NCBI GenBank assembly: GCA_963970005.1
Contig: CAXAMN010023695.1
Location: forward strand, 1,554,559-1,618,558
Source of the DNA: Durusdinium trenchii
Lineage: Eukaryota > Sar > Dinophyceae > Suessiales > Symbiodiniaceae
Reading direction: 5' to 3'
Length of the DNA: 64,000 nt
Numbering within the stretch: the stretch's first letter is position 1; every line of letters begins with the position of its first letter. Both the position numbers and the translations under genes were made by a program. Under the pieces are notes generated by a model. The model made no database searches. It had not been told where the DNA came from and worked only from the letters and a program-made list of their open reading frames with translations. Below, piece by piece: positions 56,626-64,000 of this stretch.

Positions 56626-57723
56626 GGTGAGCGCGGCATTGGCGCCATTGGCATCCGCGAAGGTGACGAAGCCCCACCTTGGACCGGGGTCGACTTGGTC
56701 GACCATCGAAGGACCGAAGGACCCAACAAAACCGGTGTCCACATGACTCCCCTGCAGGTGTCCACATGGAACCCCAATACCGCACCCAGTTGGTCGAAAA
56801 TCGTCGAGGGTCAATCGGTCAATCGGTCAATTCTCAAGTTCCATGGGATCCTTTGCAAACGACCGGGCCCGGCCTTTGGGCCCGGCCATTCGTCATCGCA
56901 GTTGGACTGCCGTTGATCCCATCCCTTCGTCTTCGTCCCAAAACCGTCCGGGTCACCGAAGTCTTCGGTGACCGGGTCACGTCCTCTTACCGGGGCGTTT
57001 TCAGATGTGGCCGTGTGCCTCTGTTGAGTCCTTCAACGTGAGTCACAGGTTCCATATTGCTTTGTTGGAGCTCTTGCCAAGGATGGAACATCCTAGACCG
57101 TTTCAAGACTCGGATCTGCCAGACTCCCAGACTTCCATCTGAAGTCCCTCCTTTTCTTCGGATCTGCCTATGGGCCCATCCCGCAGGCGGAAGGCGAACG
57201 CACAGATCCATCCGGGTTTTCTCCGTTGGAACCCGAGGCACATCCGCCCGTACACTTTGCCATCATCCCGAAGGTAGACATCCTGGACCTGAGTCGACTG
57301 GGCACGGCACGAGCTGATGTTGCGCAGCGCAAAAGCAGGTGAACCCTCTCCAGTCCCGTTGAGCCGCCCGGCAGGCCCATACTTCGTGAACTCGTGCCAA
57401 ATCACGTCCTACCAGGACAAAAAAAGGCACAGGACGTTCACTTGAGTTTCCCGAAAGCAATCCTAAACTTCATCTGCTCACATTCACCCACGGCCATCTT
57501 TAATCAACTACATTTCTCACATCCTAGCGACTCCCAATCTTCATATGCCCCTCTTACTCACGTGGCCGCAGTGGTCTGCGGAACGGTTCAGAACATCTCT
57601 GACCCACACCGACACCGACGCTCTCCGAGTACATCCCACGTCTCTTCCGACGTCCTTGTGGGTGCCCAAGGGGATCTGGCCCACCCAAATCTTGTTGCCC
57701 GCATCGTTGGTGTGCGTCGCCAT
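56626..57723 (-). CDS. RNA-recognition-motif protein, 5' four exons
   Basis: Exon 1, 57655-57723, starts with ATG: MATHTNDAGNKIWVGQIPL then GTHK. Exon 2, 57373-57408: DVIWHEFTKYGP. Exon 3, 57245-57288: VQDVYLRDDGKVYG. Exon 4, about 56626-56677: RWGFVTFADANGANAALT. All junctions keep frame, with donors GA, GC, GA and acceptors AG|G. Together they form one full RRM of about 70 residues at the N-terminus: RNP2 is IWVGQIP, RNP1 is RWGFVTFAD. The remaining C-terminal exons were not found. The exon 4 donor (GC after ACC) is inferred from the equal-length exon at 8658-8709. The protein probably binds RNA; target and process are unknown. Confidence 0.8.
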
Positions 57724-58036
57724 CTTGATCTCCAAACCTTTCACGTCCCTTCTCAGACGACCGGGTCGGACCGGGTCGTCCCGTCCACCCGACCGGTGGG
57801 AGACGGGTCGGGTCGTCGTCGGACATCGATGGTGCCGGTGGGCGGTTCCGAGGAAGACGGTGGGTGGTTCTTTCGACCGTGCCGAGAGTAGTAAATCCCA
57901 GAACAAGGACCCAGCTCTCAAGTGTCCTCTAGACCATCTGAAGCATCCTTTGAAGCAGTTCAGAATCATTCAGATCAAGCCTGGCAGCCTGGTTCCACCC
58001 TGTGGTGAGCACACCATGCATACGACCCTTCGAGCA
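57724..58036. other. Region between the RRM gene and the Cys/Gly-rich exons
   Basis: Both neighbours lie on the minus strand. No promoter motif was recognised upstream of the RRM start. Confidence 0.4.
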
Positions 58037-58151
58037 TCACAGCATGCTTGAGCTTCCGAATGCGCCTGCAGGAAACGCGCAGCCGCCGCAGCCGCATGCG
58101 CCGCAACCGCCACAGCCACAACCACCACAACCACAACCGCCACAGCCGTAC
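58037..58151 (-). CDS. Cys/Gly-rich terminal exon
   Basis: After CCAAG|G, 115 nt encode [20 protein letters not shown], then CGGCAFPAGAFGSSSML and a TGA stop. Composition and strand match the Cys/Gly-rich exons at 61.3-64.0 kb, so it is a good candidate for their last exon. The entry phase (2) does not match any clear donor of the exon at about 61315-61618, so at least one exon between them is missing, or the two are separate genes. Confidence 0.55.
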
Positions 58152-59886
58152 CTTGGCTAGAATGGCCAGTTGGCAAAAGGAATTGATGGCACGAAGATCT
58201 TCAATTTCAGTGGGAATCCTCATGTGGGGGATACATGGGGATACGGTGAAACCCCACCCACGGTGCCATGTTGGGTGAACATCAGTGAACATCCTTAGAA
58301 TAACCTTAGAATAATAGACGACTAAAACTGTAGATGTGCTATCTACTGGGGTTCCAATTCGCTCGGACAGCGGCCGAACTGGGCACAGAGCGGCCAAACT
58401 GGGCACCTCTGGGGCTCCTGCTGTTGGTCGTATGGACCCTGCTGGTACTGAGACTGCCGTTGTGCCATCTGCGGAAGCGCGGAGGGAAACCAGAAACTGA
58501 CAAACTTGAGAGGAAATCAAGAGAAAGCCAGGTCGGTCTGGAACCAAAAGAGCTTCCGGCAGACTACACCCGCGACCATATCCATCCGAGAGAGAGCTCC
58601 ACTCCACTCCTCCCAGATCCCGCCTTCCCGCGTGACTGGGAGAAGACCACCTTAATGGGGTTTGTGAGGCCTGCCGGCACGTTCCTGGCAGCGAGCTCCA
58701 GAGCCCTGGAGAACACCAGTAGATTGCAGAGTCGCCCGCACCAACAGCAAGCATTACTTCGAAGTCGTCTGCATGAATGTATTATTTGTTTGTTCAGATC
58801 TTTTCAGGAAACCTGACGAATCTTGTTGAGAGATTCTACTGCAATGGTTCTAGTCCTCTTGAAAGGACTCTGACCTACGAAATCCAACGGGTTCCAACCT
58901 CATCTCACGTCTCACACTGGGAAGCCCCGCCCAGCCCCAAGAGTTTCGGCCTACACCCTTGCCAGCAGAAGAGTTCACGGATGTTCACAGTTCTGCAGAT
59001 GTTCACAGTTACCGTGGTTCAGCTTCTTCACCATACCCCATCTCCAAGACCCACCACGACATGCCCCCGGCCCGTTGAGGTTCTGCACGATCCACGCAGC
59101 CTGTCCCTGAGCAGACGACCAGCACCCCACCCACGTGAAGCTGGTGTACTCTGACAGCCGACCCAACTAACCCAACCCAGCCCACCAGTATTTGCACAAT
59201 GTGTGATGTAGGCCGCGCACAGTACAGACGCGACAAGAACCATAACTGGATAAGATAAGAAACAAAGCTACACTGTATAGTACAGTACAGTGCAACTCAA
59301 GTTAGAAGAGGAAGAAAAATGAATTCAACTTTTTAATTCAAACACCTGATTCGAGGCAGTTTCTGGCAACGAAACCGAAATTGAGTGCATTGCTCAAAAT
59401 AATGACCATTTTGTACCAGCCAACCAGCTAACCAACCAACCAACCTTTCAGTGTTTCCCTCACAAGCACCCAATGCTCAACACGTCATTTTCCATTCCAA
59501 CACCGTCATGCTCCAGCTACCAAGCTGCCACGTCGATCATCTCGACCAGCCCGGCGCGGTCTTGCATCCCATTGTTGGGCAGCACCTTGCAGCGGACCAC
59601 CTCGGTTCTCACCGACGCAGAGGCTCCGCGAAGCACCCGTGCCGCGCCGTTTCACCCACCGATCTCTGCTTCGGTGTCGTCCGCGAGGGCTCCCGGCAGG
59701 TGAAGGGGGGGGTGCCATCCACGTAACCACCATGTGTTCGTCGGATGTGGGGGTCTCAGTCCAGTGGTCCAACCTTCCAAAGCTAAGCTTTGGAGGTTCT
59801 TGGGTTTTGTGTCGCGAAGGCATGAATGAGACTTAAAAATACTTCAAAAGGACCCGCGGCATGAAAAAAGCTCGGGCCCCTTGGCA
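58152..59886. other. No supported gene
   Basis: A minus-strand frame near 59545-59600 (VLPNNGMQDRAGLVEMIDVA) follows a CAAG|G acceptor and ends at TAG. It may be a terminal exon, but the family is not recognised. Confidence 0.35.
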
Positions 59887-59940
59887 GTGCCGTAGAAGGT
59901 GAACAACTCGCGCAGCTGCTTCTCATCAATCTCTGCAGGC
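59887..59940 (-). CDS. RRM helix-1 exon (partial gene)
   Basis: After CCGAG|G the frame reads LPAEIDEKQLRELFTFYGT, where the first Leu is completed by the previous exon. This is the pattern of RRM helix 1 (xLPxxIDExxLxxLFxxYG). The donor is GC, either after TAC G or after GGC ACT. The RNP2 strand should be in the exon before and was not found. It is the fourth RRM-like piece in the window and differs from the others in sequence. Confidence 0.5.
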
Positions 59941-61314
59941 CTCGGGGTTCCAGGTCCCAAGCCGAAGAGGTGAGGCTGTCTTGGCAAAACAACGGGAAAG
60001 AAAATCGTGGAGGGCCAACCCAAAGGTCATTAGGTGTTTTGCGCTTTGAAGTCACTCCCCTCAAAACACTCCACTCGAAAACGCACGCCCGGCGGAGGTG
60101 GTTCGGAGGACACCCACCCCACACCGTCTGACTCCAATTCCATGTAAATGGACTCCCCAAAGAAAGGATAAGAAAGGTGGAGAAGAGCTCCCGGCAGTGA
60201 AGTCGAGAAAACACTGTGAAAGTGGATGAAATCTGGGCATTCTGTCAACTACCCTGGGACTTCGACCAACAGGTGCGTAGCACGCTTGAACGTGAGACTG
60301 TTGATTCATTGAAACCCCCTCTCCCAAAGAGGCTTAAAAATATCCATACTACTGGGAGCATTTCTCAAGTGTCGACATTCTGTCGCAGGCAAGTCAAGAA
60401 CTGGGGAAGTGTCTGCGGCATAATCCATTTCAACCAGTCCGTTCCGTTCCACACGAACATCTCCAACTGTGCCCTGTGCTCTGTTGGTCCCACAAAGGTG
60501 CAAGAGACACCGTTGGCAAAGGACAAGCATGTTTTCCATCTTGTCCTACTTCCTGTGTTGGGTTCACCTGTTTCAGCAAAACGGACAGGTTGAAAAAGTC
60601 CAAGCACTTGGCAACGGACTAAAAGACAGATCGATATCAATCCAAAACCCCAGGATGAGTCTTGGATTCCAGTCACCTGCCTTGACACCGTTCTGCTGTG
60701 CTGCACCTCTCACACTAGCCAGCCTCGGTGTTGTCGTCGCCCCCCCTCCGCACCCCACATGCTTTCGCCACAAGACAAGCCCGTGATGAACAGGTTCTCG
60801 CACGGATCGTTCCTCGCAGGTGAGTCACGGATCGTGTGTCCGGCGTCAAAGCTAAGAGTTCCCGTTCCCAAGGAGATGGCGCTTTCCGGGGCCCCTTAAA
60901 CCGTAAGGGCATGGTAGGTGAGGCAATCATGGCTGGAAAGCGTAAGGGAAATCCTTCCTGGACAAATCATGAAACCTGCCGTTCTTTCCTTTCAAGGGGC
61001 CAATCTGTTTCAACCCATCTTCAACAAACAACGGAACCCTCGCGCAAAACTCCGTCCGCGGAGAAACACCGTGAACAGTTCAGAGAGCGCTGCTCCTGCC
61101 AGGTGGTCCAGCCTTGCCATAGCTGGAGGTCGTAGCACCTCACCGCATGTCGCGGCTTGGTCGGCTTGGTCGGGGTTTTGGGGCACCTGGTGGTTTTGGC
61201 CAGCCCAAAACGAAGGGATGCCTATCAAGCAGATGATGATAGATGACCAAGCAAAAGTTTCGAGTGCTGATACAGAAGTTGCAATGCGCTTCTACAGTTC
61301 TAAAGCATCTGAGG
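59941..61314. other. No supported gene
   Basis: No exon was recognised. The 3' end of the exon at about 61315-61618 is not fixed; its frame stays open to 61140, but the composition changes after GAMGMG. Confidence 0.4.
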
Positions 61315-64000
61315 CTGGGGCCCATGCCCATGGCACCGCCCATTTGCATCCCTTGCATGCCTTGCATGCCCTGCATTCCCTGCATGCAACCCATGTTGTT
61401 GCCCATGCAGCCACAGCCATATCCACAGCCGCCACAGCCACATCCCTGGCAACCCATGTTGTTGCCCATGCAGCCACAACCTTGACAGCCGCAGCCTTGA
61501 CAGCCGCAGCCTTGGCAGCCGCAGCCTTGACAACCGCAGCCTCCGCAACAGCCTTGGCACCCCTGGCACCCCTGGCATCCTTGGCAACCCTGGCAGCCAC
61601 AGCAGTTTCCACCATAGCCTAGGATCAAGCAACATGGTTTTGTGGGGTGCAGCTAAGTTGACCAACCACTAGGTTTCACAGGTTTCAGCTGATATTCCTT
61701 ATCCAAGGATCTTTGCGGGGTCTTTCCTGTTTCAAGACCCACACTAACACACTACGGAGACATCGACCAATCTCAAGACCCCGTTGGATCCGGCCACGAT
61801 TGAAGCAACAAAGAAAACCCACGTAAAATGAAATCTCAAAGGTCCCTGCATAGCCTTGGTTGCAAAAGAACTGCATTGCAGGACAATAAGAGCTGCCCAT
61901 TGACCAGTGACTCAGGGTCCAGAAGCCACCCACATTTTTTGTCCCGGAACATGACAACTAAGCCGCAAAAACGGGCCCCCTGCTTCTGCACATTGCGCGA
62001 AAAATTACGGAAACAAAAAATGAAACGAGGGCGGTAGATGGTACCAATATGTCTGGTTACGACCGGTAACAGGTGGCACTACCCCGCCCTCTACTTATCT
62101 TATTGCTGTAGATGAAGAATGGCATTCCATGAGTATATTGGTCACAAAAAATCTGAGATCTGACCAGAAGCAGTTGCAGCCTCCGCAGCCACAGCCTCCA
62201 CAGCAGCCTCCGCACTGCCCACATCCACCGCAGCCAGCGCATCCTTGGCAGCCTCCACATCCTGCGTGAAGGATTGCACTTTGGGTCACAAACCCAAAGG
62301 AAGCCTGCTTGGGTTTCTTTCTTCCTAAGACCGCACTTGACACTTGCCGTTGTTGCGTTGGGATATATAATCTGGATCTTGGCTGGTGGAGCTTTCTACA
62401 CTAACTAAATTGTTCTCACATCAGACAAGCTGCCATGATACATCCAACTACTATTCCAAAGTTTGACATCATTAACTTGCCGTCATTTCAGCCATGATTA
62501 GATCTCAATGAGATACTAACTCAATTCTTCTTTTTCCGGGCGCTCCACCCTATCCAAAATCTTAGCACCGTGTCTCGAACCAAGCCACCATGGAAGAAGC
62601 CACAACTCTTCAGGCAAGACAGAGTAAGTACCCGCAACTGGCTCTGCTTTGCGGGCTGAAAGTGCTGCAAGCCAAGTCTGGTCTGCGGTACCCCCTCCGA
62701 AGGCCCCGCACCACCCATCCCACTTCACAAATGGACATGGCCTCCCTTCTTCACTCACAGACTCTGCTGGATCGGTACCAGATGCCCTTTGCTTCTTGCG
62801 AGGACTGTTCGCAAGGAACTGTTGAAGCTCTCAACCTTCAGCTGGGCGCTCCCATGCTGCTTACCAGGTGCTCCACTTTCATTCTCTGCTCAGCCTCCCA
62901 CCGAGCCCCGCCTGCCCTCTTGGTTGAAAGCGTTGCATACCACTGCCGAGCTTTAGCCCGGACTCGTGAGCCGAGATTTTCCACCAACACTTTTTGTCAG
63001 CCTCCCGCGCAAGGGCAAACTAGGGCAATGCCTGCTTCTTCGTGCGCATTCGAAAGCAGCCAGGGCCTGAGACCTGCGGGCACTTAGTGCCAAGAGGGCA
63101 GAAAGCCAGGGCGATGTGCTTGAAGTGTTCAAAAACTTCTTACCAGTTGCTGAGTTGTTGGACTGAGCAACTGGTAACTGGAAGAAGTTGTTGAAAGCTT
63201 CAAGCACTTCTCTTCGAAGGCATGTCACTGCTGTCACTGCCTGGGTGGTAGGCCAGCAGGGCCTTGTGCCTTGAAGCCTTGAGCTGGTCCACTCCAAGCT
63301 GCTCCACGTCCGCGACCCAAAGCCCATTGGTGCTGGCTTTTCACCATCTGGTCCGCATCCATGCTGGAGGAAAAAGGAAGCATGGTTTGAAGGACAAGTC
63401 GGACAAGTCTCAGTCTCGAGCAGCAGCGCACATGTTCGCTTTGATGCTGCTTAGCCTTCAAGCAACTGATTGGCAAGATTGACACCGGCAAGACGCAGCC
63501 TTCAAGGCCTTCAAGCAACTCTCCTCAAAATTCACTTCACAAACTACCTATGTACCGTGACTCACCACAACTCACATCATCTTTGATATCCAAATGGATT
63601 GCCAAGGCCACCTGTCCTTGACAAGCTCCGCATTTCCCACACGCACCGCAGCCGCAGGCATCGCAGCCACCGCACTGTCCACAGCATCCTTCACAAGAAC
63701 CACTCAAGAAGTGGAAACGCTTTGGCTGTGAAGCAAGAATGGAAGAGGACACATAACCGGCTGGCACTGGATTTGGTTGCTTTTTTTGCTGGCTCAAGAA
63801 GATCCGGGGGGGATGAAACTTCCTGCTGAAGGTTCGGTCTTTGTACAACCCAAGCTGGAAACCCTACCATGCATCAGCATTCAACTGACTCACAGGCCTC
63901 CACAGCCACAACCTCCACAGCCATAGCCACACTGCTGGGCACAGCAGCCGCCACAAGGATCTTGCACCACTTGCTCCTGTGGCACCTGTGCCACTTGCGC
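61315..64000 (-). CDS. Cys/Gly-rich protein, partial, runs off the right edge
   Basis: Exons from 5' to 3': 63898-64000 and beyond ([20 protein letters not shown]), 63617-63688 ([17 protein letters not shown]), 62181-62261 ([20 protein letters not shown]), about 61315-61618 ([36 protein letters not shown] twice, then [11 protein letters not shown]). All four are linked by phase-1 introns with GC or GA donors and AG|G acceptors, so exons can be gained or lost without a frameshift. Cys occurs every second or third residue, mostly as C-x-x-C and C-x-C spaced by Gly/Gln, unlike classical metallothioneins. Possible roles are metal binding or a structural surface layer; both are inference. The N-terminus lies outside the window. 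Confidence 0.7.
63119..63210. repeat. Imperfect inverted repeat in the Cys/Gly-rich gene intron
   Basis: The left arm with ACTTCTTACCAGTTGCTGAG and the right arm with GAGCAACTGGTAACTGGAAG pair with small bulges. The outer parts (TTGAAGTGTTC and GCTTCAAGCACTTC) pair loosely. No coding content. Confidence 0.55.

Noticed and set aside
62590..63087. 165-codon plus-strand ORF
   Set aside because: Lies in a presumed intron of the Cys/Gly-rich gene, opposite strand, no domain and no splice context.
1..64000. Dinoflagellate spliced leader, tRNA, rRNA, CRISPR arrays
   Set aside because: I looked for the spliced-leader core (CCGTAGCCATTTTGGCTCAAG) and for typical RNA-gene motifs and saw none; a covariance-model search would be needed for certainty.

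Overview
The window reads as nuclear DNA of a dinoflagellate, most likely a Symbiodiniaceae-type genome. Evidence: genes are split into many very short exons; intron donors are a mixture of GC, GA and GT while every resolved acceptor is AG followed by G; intergenic DNA is long and full of simple repeats and small inverted-repeat elements; and Cys-rich repeats and RRM exons recur. No spliced-leader sequence, tRNA, rRNA or CRISPR array was recognised. There are three runs of N (10816-10825, 21736-21835, 42194-42203).

Layout. 1-8.6 kb: repeats and small inverted-repeat elements, no firm gene. 8.66-8.71 kb: an RRM RNP1 exon. 10.87-18.34 kb: a largely intact tyrosine-recombinase retroelement on the minus strand with five consecutive ORFs: a small membrane protein, two proteins of unknown function, a Gag-like protein, and a 1584-residue Pol. 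Pol carries reverse transcriptase, RNase H split by a cytosine-methyltransferase-like domain, a 2A-like motif and a tyrosine recombinase. 20.8-21.2 kb: discoidin-like exons. 21.5-22.5 kb: a 59-bp satellite around an assembly gap. 23.3-35.1 kb: a gene made of tiny alternating exons that encode a roughly 40-residue Cys-rich repeat. 36.67-42.64 kb: a complete cytosolic HSP90 gene of 13 exons (707 aa, ending MEEVD), with a decayed LINE in intron 1. 48.8 kb: another RRM exon. 51.9-55.2 kb: a phytanoyl-CoA dioxygenase-like gene. 56.6-57.7 kb: the start of an RRM gene. 59.9 kb: a further RRM helix exon. 58.0-64.0 kb: Cys/Gly-rich exons of a gene running off the right edge.

Every coding feature I could support lies on the minus strand, including the retroelement and the LINE remnant. 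This fits the unidirectional gene arrays reported for dinoflagellates. In HSP90 I could join every exon in frame. For the others I give the exons that join in phase and say where an exon is missing. Family names come from motif recognition by eye, without database searches.
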